The translations under genes were made by a program, and so were the position numbers. From Halarchaeum nitratireducens (GTDB taxonomy: Archaea > Halobacteriota > Halobacteria > Halobacteriales > Halobacteriaceae), in the NCBI RefSeq assembly GCF_014647155.1, contig NZ_BMOQ01000001.1:372001-436000 (forward strand): 64,000 nucleotides of DNA, in the 5' to 3' direction. Under the pieces are notes generated by a model that searched no databases, was not told where the DNA came from, and worked only from the letters and a program-made list of their open reading frames with translations. Numbering within the stretch: position 1 is the first letter of the stretch; each line of letters opens with the position of its first letter. Shown here in pieces: positions 18,141 through 26,487 of this stretch.

Positions 18141-19619
18141 ATGGGCTGGAAGGAAGCTGCCGAGCCGTACATCACCCGGATGCCGACCGTCTCGCGCCCG
18201 GAGGGCCACGTGCCCTTCAAGCGCAAGATGGCGTGGACGGCGTTCATCTTGGTGGTGTACTTCTTCCTGACGAACGTCGCCCTCTGGGGGCTCGGGCAGA
18301 ACGCGACCGACCTGTTCGGGCAGTTCCGCAGTCTGCTCGCCGGCGGTCAGGGATCCGTCCTCCAGTTGGGGATCGGGCCCATCGTCACGGCGAGTATCGT
18401 CCTCCAGTTGCTCGGCGGGGCGAACCTGCTCGGGCTGGACACCAACGACCCGCGTGATCAGGCGATCTATCAGGGCCTCCAGAAGCTGCTGGTGCTCGTG
18501 ATGATCTGCCTGACGGGCCTCCCGATGGTGTTCCTCGGTGGCTTCCTCCCGGCGGACACCGCGCTCGCGTCCGCGCTCGGGATCGGCGTCTTCGGCGTGA
18601 AGTGGATCATCTTCGCGCAGATCTTCGTCGGTGGCGTCCTCATCCTCTATATGGACGAGGTCATCTCGAAGTGGGGCGTCGGGTCCGGGATCGGCCTCTT
18701 CATCGTGGCCGGGGTCTCCCAGCAGCTCATCGTCGGTCTGCTCTACTGGAGCGGTGCCGGCACGGGCAGCATGGGCGTGATTCCCTACTGGATCAACGTC
18801 CTGCTCGGGAACATCGAGAACGTCACCGCGAGCTCGCTGCTGTTCAACTCGACAGTCGGGCTCCTCCCGATCATCACGACGCTGCTCATCTACGCGGTCG
18901 TCGTGTACGCGGAGTCGGTCCGCATCGAGATCCCGCTCAGCCACGCCCGCGTGAAGGGGGCCCGTGGTCGCTTCCCGGTGAAGCTCATCTACGCGAGCGT
19001 CCTGCCGATGATCTTGGTGCGCGCCCTGCAGGCGAACATCCAGTTCCTCGGCCGGATCCTCCGCGGATGGCTCGGTGAGGCCGGGATGCCCAACTGGCTC
19101 GGCGTCTACACGGTGTCGGAGCAGGCCGGCCTGCAGGTCGCGGGCGGCCTGTTCTACTACCTCGCACCCATCCACAGCCCGTCCGATTGGATGTGGTGGG
19201 TCGCCGGAGTGGGCGGCGCCGAACCGTGGCAGGTACTCCTCCGGGTCGCTATCGACCTGACCTTCATGGTCATCGGAGGTGGTATCTTCGCCATCTTCTG
19301 GGTCGAGACGGCGGACATGGGCCCGGAGGCGACGGCGAAGCAGATCCAGAACTCCGGGATGCAGATCCCGGGCTTCCGGCAGAACGTCGGCGTCATCGAG
19401 AAGGTCATGGAGCGTTACATCCCGCAGGTCACCGTGATCGGCGGCGCGCTCGTCGGCCTCCTCGCCGTCCTCGCCAACATGATGGGTACCATCGGTGGCG
19501 TCTCCGGGACGGGGCTGCTGCTTACGATCTCCATCACGTACAAACTGTACGAGGAGATCGCCGAGGAGCAGCTCATGGAGATGCATCCGATGATGCGCCA
19601 GATGTTCGGCGACCAATAA
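18141..19619 (+). CDS. secY: Protein translocase subunit SecY
   Basis: A 492-residue integral membrane protein and the pore of the Sec translocon (partners SecE/SecG are not in the window). About ten hydrophobic helices are visible. Landmarks are the N-terminal EPYITRMPTVSRPEGHVPFK, LQLGIGPIVTASIVLQLLGG in helix 2 (lateral gate), the cytosolic loop near residue 270 with RIEIPLSHARVKGARGRFPV, and the C-terminal KLYEEIAEEQLMEMHPMMRQ. Located right after rpl15 and probably co-transcribed with it, so translocon and ribosome output are linked. Confidence 0.97.
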   Translation: MGWKEAAEPYITRMPTVSRPEGHVPFKRKMAWTAFILVVYFFLTNVALWGLGQNATDLFGQFRSLLAGGQGSVLQLGIGPIVTASIVLQLLGGANLLGLDTNDPRDQAIYQGLQKLLVLVMICLTGLPMVFLGGFLPADTALASALGIGVFGVKWIIFAQIFVGGVLILYMDEVISKWGVGSGIGLFIVAGVSQQLIVGLLYWSGAGTGSMGVIPYWINVLLGNIENVTASSLLFNSTVGLLPIITTLLIYAVVVYAESVRIEIPLSHARVKGARGRFPVKLIYASVLPMILVRALQANIQFLGRILRGWLGEAGMPNWLGVYTVSEQAGLQVAGGLFYYLAPIHSPSDWMWWVAGVGGAEPWQVLLRVAIDLTFMVIGGGIFAIFWVETADMGPEATAKQIQNSGMQIPGFRQNVGVIEKVMERYIPQVTVIGGALVGLLAVLANMMGTIGGVSGTGLLLTISITYKLYEEIAEEQLMEMHPMMRQMFGDQ

Positions 19620-19706
19620 CCCGGATCCCTCCGGCGTTTTCACCGTTCGATAGCCGATAGCTTCGCGTTTCGCTCGCCGTCGTCGTCGAGCGCGTTTCCG
19701 CAGACA

Positions 19707-19711
19707 TTTAT
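19707..19711 (+). promoter_or_regulatory. TATA box of adk
   Basis: TTTAT within ACATTTATCC lies 24-28 nt before the adk ATG at 19735. This suggests a separate, leaderless transcript for adk and the downstream membrane protein, independent of secY. The 115-bp gap is the widest since the start of the ribosomal array. Confidence 0.6.
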
Positions 19712-19734
19712 CCCGGGAGACTGAACGGCGTGTC

Positions 19735-20370
19735 ATGAGCGACCCGCGCATCCTGATCTTGGGCGCGCCCGGCGCCGGAAAGGGCACGCAGTCGAAACGC
19801 CTCTGTGAGGCCTACGACATCGAGCACGTCACGACGGGCGACGCGCTGCGCGCGAACAAACACATGGAGACCGAGTACGGAACGCCCGCCGAGTACATGG
19901 ACGCGGGCGACCTCGTCCCCGACCCTCTCGTCAACGAGATCGTCGTGGCGGCGCTCGAAGAGGCGGACGGCTTCGTCCTCGACGGCTATCCGCGCAACGA
20001 GAGTCAGGTCGAGTTCCTCGCGGACGCGACCGATCTCGACGTCGTCCTCTACCTCGACGTCTCCGAGGAGGAACTCGTCGACCGGCTCACCGGCCGTCGC
20101 GTCTGCCCGGAGTGTGGCGCGAGCTACCACGTCGAGTTCAATCCGCCCGCGGAGGCGGGTGTCTGCGACGAGTGTGGCGCGGACCTCGTCCAGCGCGACG
20201 ACGACACCGAGGAGACGGTACGCGACCGCCTCGAGACCTACCGGGAGAACACCGAGGAGGTCATCGACCACTATCGAGGCACCGACGCGTTCGTCGAGAT
20301 CGACGGCGAACAGACGCCCGACGAGGTCTGGGCGGACGTGAAGGCCGCGGTCGATTCGCGCGCGGAGTAA
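19735..20370 (+). CDS. adk: Adenylate kinase
   Basis: A 211-residue kinase that interconverts AMP + ATP and 2 ADP. The P-loop is [14 protein letters not shown] near residues 8-21, and DGYPRN is near 83. The LID carries a zinc-type CPECG...CDECG pair around residues 124-146, followed by [18 protein letters not shown]. The length and Cys4 LID match the long bacterial-type Adk used by haloarchaea, not the short archaeal trimeric type. Confidence 0.95.
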   Translation: MSDPRILILGAPGAGKGTQSKRLCEAYDIEHVTTGDALRANKHMETEYGTPAEYMDAGDLVPDPLVNEIVVAALEEADGFVLDGYPRNESQVEFLADATDLDVVLYLDVSEEELVDRLTGRRVCPECGASYHVEFNPPAEAGVCDECGADLVQRDDDTEETVRDRLETYRENTEEVIDHYRGTDAFVEIDGEQTPDEVWADVKAAVDSRAE

Positions 20371-20392
20371 AAGGTTCATGAACGCCCCCACC

Positions 20393-20398
20393 GGAGGT
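20393..20398 (+). promoter_or_regulatory. Shine-Dalgarno site before the DUF106 gene
   Basis: GGAGGT sits 8 nt before the ATG at 20406. Many genes in this window have no such sequence, so its presence suggests the gene is translated from a leadered message, probably read through from adk. Confidence 0.55.
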
Positions 20399-20405
20399 AC
20401 GTAGC

Positions 20406-21296
20406 ATGGCACGGACCGCGGAAAAGGTGCGGGACCTCGTCGCCGAGGACCCCGAGATGCGCGACGCCGTCACCGCCCTCCTCGATCACGAGGGGGAGAC
20501 GATCGAGTGGCGCGACGTCAACGAGTCGCTGACCAGCGGCCAGTGGGGGCGCCTCATCGAGAAAGGCGTCCTCGAGGAGGCCGGCGACGGCTTCCAGCTC
20601 GCCGACCCCGACGCCGTCCGCGAGGGTCTCACGGGCGACGACGAAGCCGCCTACGAGGGCGGCAGTGACGTCGAACTACCGGACGACGAGGAGAGCTCGT
20701 GGACGACGTACGACAAGGCCGCGGGGGTCATCGCGCTGGTCATGATGAGCGGCTACTACTACCACCCGATTCGCCGGACGGTCGGGCCGGCCATCGACAT
20801 CCTCCTCGGCCCGCTGAACGGGCTGTTACCGTTCTTCGTCGTCGTGATGGTGCTCGCCGTCTGTACGGGGTTCTGGACGTCGATCATCCAGGCGAACCTG
20901 ATGGACTTCGACAAGATGTCCGTTTATCAGGAACGGATGCAGGACATCCAGGAGCGTCAGAAGGCAGCGCGCGAGCGCGGTGACGAGGAGGCGCTCGATC
21001 GCATCCAGAAGGAGCAGATGGAGGCGATGGGCGACCAGCTCGGGATGTTCAAGATGCAGTTCCGTCCGATGGTCTGGATCATGCTCCTCACCATTCCAGT
21101 CTTCCTCTGGATGTACTGGAAGCTCGGACGGATCGATCGGGGCGTCGAGCTCGTCCTCCCGCTCGTCGGCCACACCCACCTCAAGGACACCATCGGCGGG
21201 TTCATGCCGGCGTGGATCGTCTGGTACTTCCTCTGCTCGATGGGGTTCAGCCAGATCGTCCGCAAGGGCTTGGGCATCCAGACGACGCCCACGTGA
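20406..21296 (+). CDS. DUF106 membrane protein (EMC3/Oxa1-superfamily insertase-like)
   Basis: A 296-residue protein. An acidic soluble N-terminal part (about 100 residues) precedes three or four transmembrane helices (first around VIALVMMSGYYYHPIRRTVG, then LLPFFVVVMVLAVCTGFWTS). A cytosolic coiled coil rich in Gln/Arg/Glu (YQERMQDIQERQKAARER, MEAMGDQLGMFKMQFRP) follows, then two more helices. This layout matches archaeal DUF106 proteins, considered homologues of EMC3/TMCO1/GET1 and YidC insertases. Placement beside secY supports a role in membrane insertion; that is inference. Confidence 0.85.
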   Translation: MARTAEKVRDLVAEDPEMRDAVTALLDHEGETIEWRDVNESLTSGQWGRLIEKGVLEEAGDGFQLADPDAVREGLTGDDEAAYEGGSDVELPDDEESSWTTYDKAAGVIALVMMSGYYYHPIRRTVGPAIDILLGPLNGLLPFFVVVMVLAVCTGFWTSIIQANLMDFDKMSVYQERMQDIQERQKAARERGDEEALDRIQKEQMEAMGDQLGMFKMQFRPMVWIMLLTIPVFLWMYWKLGRIDRGVELVLPLVGHTHLKDTIGGFMPAWIVWYFLCSMGFSQIVRKGLGIQTTPT

Positions 21297-21362
21297 GCGG
21301 GGCTCGGTCGCGCACACGCGGCGCTTCGTAAACTCCTTACTCCGCGCGTGCCGATGGCGACT

Positions 21363-21941
21363 ATGTTGGTCACGATCTCCGGGCCGCCGGGCAGCGGGAA
21401 GTCCACGGTGGCGTCCACGCTCGCGGACCACCTCGGCTACGAGCACACCTCCGGTGGCGACATCTTCCGCGGGCTCGCCGACGAGCGCGGGCTCACGCTC
21501 GAAGAGTTCAACGAACTCGCGGAGGAGGACCCGCAGATCGACAAGGAACTCGACGAACAGCTGCGCGAGACGGCGCGTGAACGCGACGACGTCGTCCTCG
21601 AATCCCGCCTCGCGGGCTGGATGGCGGGTGAGTACGCGGACATCAAGATCTGGCTCGACGCGCCGCTCGGGACGCGGTGTCGTCGGATCGCCGAACGCGA
21701 AGGCAAGACGCCCGCCGCCGCCCGCAAGGAGACGGAGAAGCGCGAGGCCTCCGAGAACGCGCGATACGCCGAGTATTACGACATCGACTTCGACGACCTC
21801 ACGATCTACGATCTCTCCGTGAACACCGCGCGGTGGGGGCCCGAGGAGGTGACGGATATCGTCCTCTACGCCGTCGACGCGTACGTCCCCTCGCAGGACG
21901 AGGGACCGACGCCGATCGACGACGTCCGCTACGAGTTCTAG
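21363..21941 (+). CDS. cmk: Cytidylate kinase
   Basis: A 192-residue archaeal-type CMP/dCMP kinase. P-loop [11 protein letters not shown] at residues 5-15, the substrate segment [13 protein letters not shown], and the lid [20 protein letters not shown]. The ATG at 21363 is chosen over an upstream in-frame ATG because it puts [11 protein letters not shown] at the N-terminus as in the family. The stop is immediately followed by the next ATG. Confidence 0.94.
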   Translation: MLVTISGPPGSGKSTVASTLADHLGYEHTSGGDIFRGLADERGLTLEEFNELAEEDPQIDKELDEQLRETARERDDVVLESRLAGWMAGEYADIKIWLDAPLGTRCRRIAEREGKTPAAARKETEKREASENARYAEYYDIDFDDLTIYDLSVNTARWGPEEVTDIVLYAVDAYVPSQDEGPTPIDDVRYEF

Positions 21942-22817
21942 ATGCGCCGCGTGGCCCCCGAAGAGCGCGATATCGACGCCCTCCGTGAGTTCGGCGTGGT
22001 GAATCTGGACAAGCCCCCGGGTCCCTCCGCACACCAGGTTTCGGCGTGGATCCGCGACATGGTCGGCGTGGAGAAGGCCGCCCACGCCGGGACGCTCGAT
22101 CCGAAGGTCACCGGTTGCCTCCCCGTCCTGACGGGAACGGCCACGCGTCTCGCGCCCGCGCTCCTCGAAGGTCCAAAAGAGTACGTCGCCGTCCTCGAAC
22201 TCCACGCCCGCGCGCCGACGGATCTCGAGACCGTCCTCGACGAGTTCGAGGGCCCGCTCTACCAGAAACCCCCGCGCAAGAGCGCCGTCGCGCGCCGCCT
22301 GCGCGTCCGCGAGGTGTACGACCTCGAGGTGCTCGAGCTCTCCGACGACCGCCGACGGGTCCTCGTCCGCATTCGCTGTGAGAGCGGGACTTACGTCCGC
22401 AAACTCTGTCACGACCTCGGTCTCGCGCTCGGAACCGGCGCGCACATGGGTGACCTGCGCCGGAGCGCGACCGGGCCGTTCGACGACGCCTCCCTCGTGA
22501 CTCTCCACGACCTCGCAGACGCCCTCGCCGAGTGGCGCGAGCGCGGCGACGAGACGTGGCTCCAGGACGCCCTCGCACCCGCAGAGGACGCGCTGACTCA
22601 CCTCCCCTCGGTCACCATCGCACCCTCCGCCGCCGACTCCGTCGCCGACGGTGCGCCCGTGTTCGCACCCGGCGTCATCGACGCCGTCGACGTGGATCAC
22701 GGTGCGCTCGTCGTCTGCTACACGCCGAACGGGTCGGTCGTCTGCCTCGGTCGCCTCGTCGGTGATCCCCACGCCGACACGGGGGAAGTCGTCTCGCTCG
22801 AACGCGTTCTCGTCTGA
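21942..22817 (+). CDS. cbf5: Cbf5/TruB-family pseudouridine synthase
   Basis: A 291-residue enzyme, likely the catalytic subunit of archaeal H/ACA ribonucleoproteins, also able to modify tRNA U55. The catalytic aspartate lies in HAGTLDPKVTGCLPV near residues 47-61. Other landmarks are NLDKPPGPSAHQVSAWIRD, YQKPPRKSAVARRLRVRE and the arginine-rich ESGTYVRKLCHDLG. A C-terminal PUA domain covers about residues 215-291. It starts directly after the cmk stop, the common archaeal order. Confidence 0.93.
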   Translation: MRRVAPEERDIDALREFGVVNLDKPPGPSAHQVSAWIRDMVGVEKAAHAGTLDPKVTGCLPVLTGTATRLAPALLEGPKEYVAVLELHARAPTDLETVLDEFEGPLYQKPPRKSAVARRLRVREVYDLEVLELSDDRRRVLVRIRCESGTYVRKLCHDLGLALGTGAHMGDLRRSATGPFDDASLVTLHDLADALAEWRERGDETWLQDALAPAEDALTHLPSVTIAPSAADSVADGAPVFAPGVIDAVDVDHGALVVCYTPNGSVVCLGRLVGDPHADTGEVVSLERVLV

Positions 22818-22882
22818 CACACGGCGGCCAACCGGATCCGACGTCGGATCCCGATGATCTCATCCGTCGTCGAAACGAAGGC

Positions 22883-22888
22883 CTTAAT
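22883..22888 (+). promoter_or_regulatory. TATA-like box of tRNA-Pro
   Basis: CTTAAT is centred about 29 nt before the first tRNA base, the usual archaeal spacing, in an otherwise GC-rich stretch. Confidence 0.45.
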
Positions 22889-22914
22889 GTCGGCACCCGC
22901 CTCCCACGAAATAC

Positions 22915-22987
22915 GGGGCCGTGGGGTAGCTTGGTATCCTCGGCGGATGGGGTCCGTCGGACTTGAGTTCGAATCTCAACGGTCCCA
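22915..22987 (+). tRNA. tRNA-Pro (GGG anticodon)
   Basis: A 73-nt cloverleaf: acceptor GGGGCCG/CGGTCCC (one G-U pair) with discriminator A, a D arm containing GGGTAGCTTGGTATCC, anticodon stem GGCGG/CCGTC around loop ATGGGGT, and T arm TTGAG-TTCGAAT-CTCAA. No intron or encoded CCA. Its 3' 13 bases lie within the attachment repeat of the downstream integrated element, which leaves the tRNA intact. Confidence 0.95.
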
Positions 22988-22989
22988 CT
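22975..22989 (+). repeat. Attachment site copy 1 (attL) in the tRNA-Pro 3' end
   Basis: CTCAACGGTCCCACT covers the 3' T-stem strand, the 3' acceptor strand and the discriminator base of tRNA-Pro. Identical to 33516-33530 in the same orientation. tRNA 3' ends are classic integration targets for tyrosine recombinases. Confidence 0.85.
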
Positions 22990-23058
22990 ACATTTTCGAG
23001 GCAATCCATCCCTGAGACTTGGATTTGGTTCGGTTTCATCGGTTTCAGGCTTCGTTTC

Positions 23059-24123
23059 TTAGTCAAGCTTCGACACCTCCTCACGCCGCGACTCCATCGT
23101 CCGCCGCGGATCCGACCGGTCGTAGTGCGTCCGGATCGTCTCCGGCGTCGCGTCGACGCGATCGGACACGGCGCTGATCGACATCCCACACTCGCGCATG
23201 TACGAGATCGCGCCCGTCCGAATCCGATGCGGAGAGAGTGACGACGGACACTTGCTCTCGCGGCCGTGCACGCGGAACTCGCAGTCGTCCGGATCGCGGT
23301 CGTGTGGACACTCACGGACCGTGCACGGCTGTGTGAGCGCGTACGTGCGCCGCTGAATCGTGTTCCCCGCGGCACGACCGCGTTCCGTCGTCACGAGCGG
23401 CTCGCGGCCGTAGTCGTCGACCACCTTCTTCCGGTTCTCCTCGATGTAGTCGCCGACGATTCGCGCGATATCGTCGGAGAGCGCGACGTCACGCTCGCCG
23501 TCGAACTCGTTCTTCAGCGGCGTCTCCTCAGCTGGCCGATGTCGGAACTCGACGAACTGCTCGTCCACGTGGACGTCGCCGAGATCGAGCGCGCGAAGCC
23601 CACCTGTCCGACAGCCCGTATGCCAGAGCAGCGCGAACATCACGTGATCGCGGCTCGCGTAGTGGAACTTCGTCTGCCAGTCGAGAATCGCCGTCGCCTG
23701 CTCCGCCTCGATCTTCTCGTCGTTCGAGCGCTGCGTCTTCGACAGCGTCGGCTTCAACAGCGCGATCTTCTCCGGGATGTCCGGTTCCGCCGCCTCGATC
23801 GCCACCGCGTACTCGAAGAGTTTCTTCAGCGTCCCGAACTCGTTCTTCATCGAGACATCGTTCAGCGACTCCCGACGATACTGCCAGTAGTCGTCGAGCA
23901 CGCGGCCGTCGACATCGTTCACGTTCATCAGACCGCGATTCTCACACCACTCGACGAACGTCCCAAGTCGCCGCCGGTACGTCGACACGGTGGCTTCACT
24001 CGTGCTGTCTGCGGCTTCACGCCGGTCGAGATAGCGATCCATCGCCATCCGCGGGGTCATCCGCTTCAGGTCACTTGGACGCTCGCTGTTACCCCCAGCG
24101 CGCCCGTGCGACTGTTCCGCCAT
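23059..24123 (-). CDS. Tyrosine recombinase (integrase), left end
   Basis: A 354-residue integrase. The SAM-like core-binding domain spans residues 24-115. In the catalytic domain the expected residues are present: Arg172 (GCRTGGLRAL), His299 and Arg302 (SPHRIRTGAISY), and nucleophile Tyr334 (THYDRSD). An unusual Cys/His-rich insert (Cys267, Cys272, His274, Cys281, Cys292) precedes the HxxR motif and is shared with the right-end integrase. It ends about 70 bp from attL, as expected for an element integrase. The ATG at 24123 overlaps by one base the stop of the small zinc-type gene upstream. Confidence 0.9.
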   Translation of the reverse strand: MAEQSHGRAGGNSERPSDLKRMTPRMAMDRYLDRREAADSTSEATVSTYRRRLGTFVEWCENRGLMNVNDVDGRVLDDYWQYRRESLNDVSMKNEFGTLKKLFEYAVAIEAAEPDIPEKIALLKPTLSKTQRSNDEKIEAEQATAILDWQTKFHYASRDHVMFALLWHTGCRTGGLRALDLGDVHVDEQFVEFRHRPAEETPLKNEFDGERDVALSDDIARIVGDYIEENRKKVVDDYGREPLVTTERGRAAGNTIQRRTYALTQPCTVRECPHDRDPDDCEFRVHGRESKCPSSLSPHRIRTGAISYMRECGMSISAVSDRVDATPETIRTHYDRSDPRRTMESRREEVSKLD

Positions 24124-24371
24124 CAATGCGACCCCTCCGTGTCCGCGGATCGTTCAGTTCCCGCAACGGTCGAACGCAGATGCTCGGCAGCGAGTTCCTC
24201 GCTCTCGAACTCGCGGCCGCAGGAGCATCGAAGCGTGTCCTCGTTTTTGACCGGACCGCGCCCCTCGTTGTGGTCCACAACGAGATTGCCGTCATCGTCG
24301 AGTCGATAGACCTCGATATCCGAGACCCATGTCTGCCGTTCAATCTGGTGTTCGATAGCGCCGTCATACAA
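24123..24371 (-). CDS. Small Cys-containing protein, paralogue of the 31.2-kb gene
   Basis: Residues after HQIERQTWVSDIEVYRLDDD are clearly homologous to the gene at 31154-31399, with CSCGREFES and AAEHLRS near the C-terminus (possible zinc knuckle). The only in-frame start that restores full length (82 versus 81 residues) is TTG at 24371. An ATG at 24367 is out of frame because this copy is 4 bases shorter than its paralogue near the start. It is therefore either TTG-initiated or 5'-damaged. It overlaps the integrase start by one base, so co-expression is likely. Function unknown. Confidence 0.55.
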   Translation of the reverse strand: MYDGAIEHQIERQTWVSDIEVYRLDDDGNLVVDHNEGRGPVKNEDTLRCSCGREFESEELAAEHLRSTVAGTERSADTEGSH

Positions 24372-24372
24372 C

Positions 24373-25410
24373 GCGATCAGGATCGAGGAACCGGGCGACG
24401 TCCGTGGCGACGCTTCTCTCGAACTGGCGACCGGAACCGTCTCGGGATCGTTCGCAAAGAGCTTCCAGGGACCGAACCTCGAGCTCGTCAACACGACGCC
24501 GCAGTGGGACGGTAGTACGCTCAACAGCGTGAGTACGACCGTTCGGAACACGGGCGACATGCCGGCGTCAGTAGCGGTATCCGTGTACGACGGAACCGAG
24601 ACCCTGGACTCGTCGTTCTCGCAGACTATCGGACCGGGTGAGTCGGCTCAGTTCGAGCTCAACGGCTTCCTCTCGCTTTACGAGTCGTCGGGCGGAAACG
24701 TCGACCTCTCGCTCGTGGCGAACTCCTCCGCGGGCTACGCGGAAACCTCGATCACACGATCCGTCGCAAACGCGAACCTCGATCTCCTCTCGATCTCGCC
24801 GACCTGGCAGGGTTCGGAGTTACAGACGGTCGACTTCAGAGTGCAGAACGTCGGCGACGTGACCGGGAGCTTCACCGCCACGATTTCCGTTCGCGGGACG
24901 GAAGCCGGTCAGGCGTCCTACCAAGTCGATGGCGGGCAGACGACGACGTTCACCTACGGTGACGGGCTCGCCTCCGGGTACGGCCCGATCTATACGGTCG
25001 AGTCCGGTGGCGACGTTCCCGTGGAGGTGACGATCTCCTCTTCGAGTGGGTCGGTCTCGAAGACGGCGACGAAGACGTTCGGCGACGCCGAGGGCTCGAT
25101 CAGCGACGTCGACACGACGTTCATCGGCCGGGCCGGACAGGACAAGTCGGAGCTCTCCTCGGTGAGTTTCAACGTACGGAACGACGGCGGGATCCCGCTC
25201 ACGTACGACTCGGTCGAGATCGAACTAGACGGTGCGACGCGAACCGACTCCGCCACCTCCACCCAGCCACTCGCAACCGGTTCCGAGCGGACCGAACTCA
25301 CTTCCTTCACTGACGGGATCGTCGTCTCCGACGGGAGCCACGATATGACCATCCGGCTGACTCGAGACGGCGAGACTGTCGCCAGCGAAACCACGACGGT
25401 CTCTACGTAG
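24373..25410 (+). pseudogene. 5'-truncated surface protein with CARDB-like repeats
   Basis: The frame is open from 24310 to the stop at 25410 but has no ATG, GTG or TTG before the GTG at 24529. The protein similarity clearly begins upstream of that GTG: NLELVNTTPQWDGSTLNSV parallels the later repeat NLDLLSISPTWQGSELQTV. The rest is at least three Ig/CARDB-like beta modules, rich in Ser/Thr/Gly and acidic residues, as in haloarchaeal extracellular proteins. There is no signal peptide and no C-terminal anchor. I infer a gene whose 5' half was lost when the integrase/zinc cassette was placed next to it. The junction is near 24360. Confidence 0.65.
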
Positions 25411-25434
25411 ACCACTTTCACCTCACTCTGCGAG

Positions 25435-25445
25435 CTTTCATATTC
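25435..25445 (+). promoter_or_regulatory. Promoter of orc1/cdc6
   Basis: CTTTCATATTC lies 21-31 nt before the ATG at 25466, fitting a leaderless transcript. I see no obvious ORB-type origin repeat in the short gap between the truncated surface gene and this start. Confidence 0.5.
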
Positions 25446-25465
25446 CCGGCCCACTCGAAATCTGT

Positions 25466-26467
25466 ATGATTACCGACCTCCGAGCGCTGGAGGATGCCTA
25501 CGTCCCGCGGGACCTCTACCACCGAGAGGGACAGATCAACCAGATGACGACAGCGCTTGACCCGCTCCTTCACGATCACCCGGGCGACGATATCTTCGTC
25601 TTCGGGCCGAGCGGCGCTGGGAAGACGACGACGGCGCGCTATGTCCTCCGACAACTCAACCATGAGGCGTCGATCCGCTGGGGCTACGTGAACTGTATCT
25701 CTGACTCTGGAAAGTCCGCTGTTCTGCATCGGCTCTTGCGTGACGCCGAGCTCGCACCCGATCTCCGACAGGACGGGACTGCACCGAGTCGCTTCTTGAA
25801 TCGTCTGCGTCAACGGGACGAACAGTTCGTCGCTGTCCTCGACGAGGTTGATGTCCTCGCTGATCAGGATGTGCTTATGTCGCTCTACGAGATCCCGAAC
25901 GTAACGCTCGTCTTGGTCACTCTCGACGAGGATGACTTCTTCGCGCGCCTCAACGGCCGCCTCCAGAGTCGCCTACGTGGTGCGGTCCGCGTCGAGTTGC
26001 GGCCATACGGGCACTCGGAAATGGTCGATATCCTCCGCTCGCGCGTGAAAGCTGGCCTCCGTCCGGGAGTGGTTCACGACGACGTTCTCGACCATATTGC
26101 TGATCTCGCCACCGGCGACGCACGCTACGCGATTGCGCTTCTCCGTCGCGCCGCCCGCTACGTCGAGTCCGGTGAGAGGCGCTACGTCACGCTGGAGATC
26201 GTCGATAGCGTCGTCGGTGAAGCCCGCGACGCGATCAACGAGCAGCGCGTCGCCGACCTCTCCACCGAGAAGCGCATCCTGTTCGAACTCGTCGCGCAGG
26301 CCGGCCCCATCTCCGCGAGTGACCTCCGCGCCCGCTACAAGCAACAGCGCGACGATCCCGTCGCGTCACGGACGCGCCGCAAGTACCTGCGCGCTCTTGA
26401 GGAGCACTACGCGCTCATCGCGTCAAGCGGACAGGGGCGCGGGAAGGTCTTCTACTCGAACGTCTAA
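25466..26467 (+). CDS. Orc1/Cdc6-family replication initiator
   Basis: A 333-residue AAA+ ATPase. Walker A GPSGAGKTT is at residues 47-55 and Walker B VAVLDEVD at 122-129. A sensor-type region follows (VTLVLVTLDEDDFFARLNGR), then LRPYGHSEMVDILRSRV and ATGDARYAIALLRRAARYV. The C-terminal winged helix starts around LSTEKRILFELVAQ. It recognises origins and loads the helicase in archaea. Shorter than chromosomal Orc1 proteins (about 400 residues), typical of plasmid or element copies. It suggests the element can replicate autonomously. Confidence 0.92.
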   Translation: MITDLRALEDAYVPRDLYHREGQINQMTTALDPLLHDHPGDDIFVFGPSGAGKTTTARYVLRQLNHEASIRWGYVNCISDSGKSAVLHRLLRDAELAPDLRQDGTAPSRFLNRLRQRDEQFVAVLDEVDVLADQDVLMSLYEIPNVTLVLVTLDEDDFFARLNGRLQSRLRGAVRVELRPYGHSEMVDILRSRVKAGLRPGVVHDDVLDHIADLATGDARYAIALLRRAARYVESGERRYVTLEIVDSVVGEARDAINEQRVADLSTEKRILFELVAQAGPISASDLRARYKQQRDDPVASRTRRKYLRALEEHYALIASSGQGRGKVFYSNV

Positions 26468-26487
26468 GCGGCGTACAATGCTCTCAT

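Noticed and set aside
24089-24367. The ATG at 24367 as the start of the small zinc-type gene
   Set aside because: It is in a different frame from the homologous region and yields a peptide unrelated to the paralogue.
24529-25410. The GTG at 24529 as the true start of the surface protein
   Set aside because: The coding pattern and repeat homology extend at least 20 codons upstream, so this GTG is internal.
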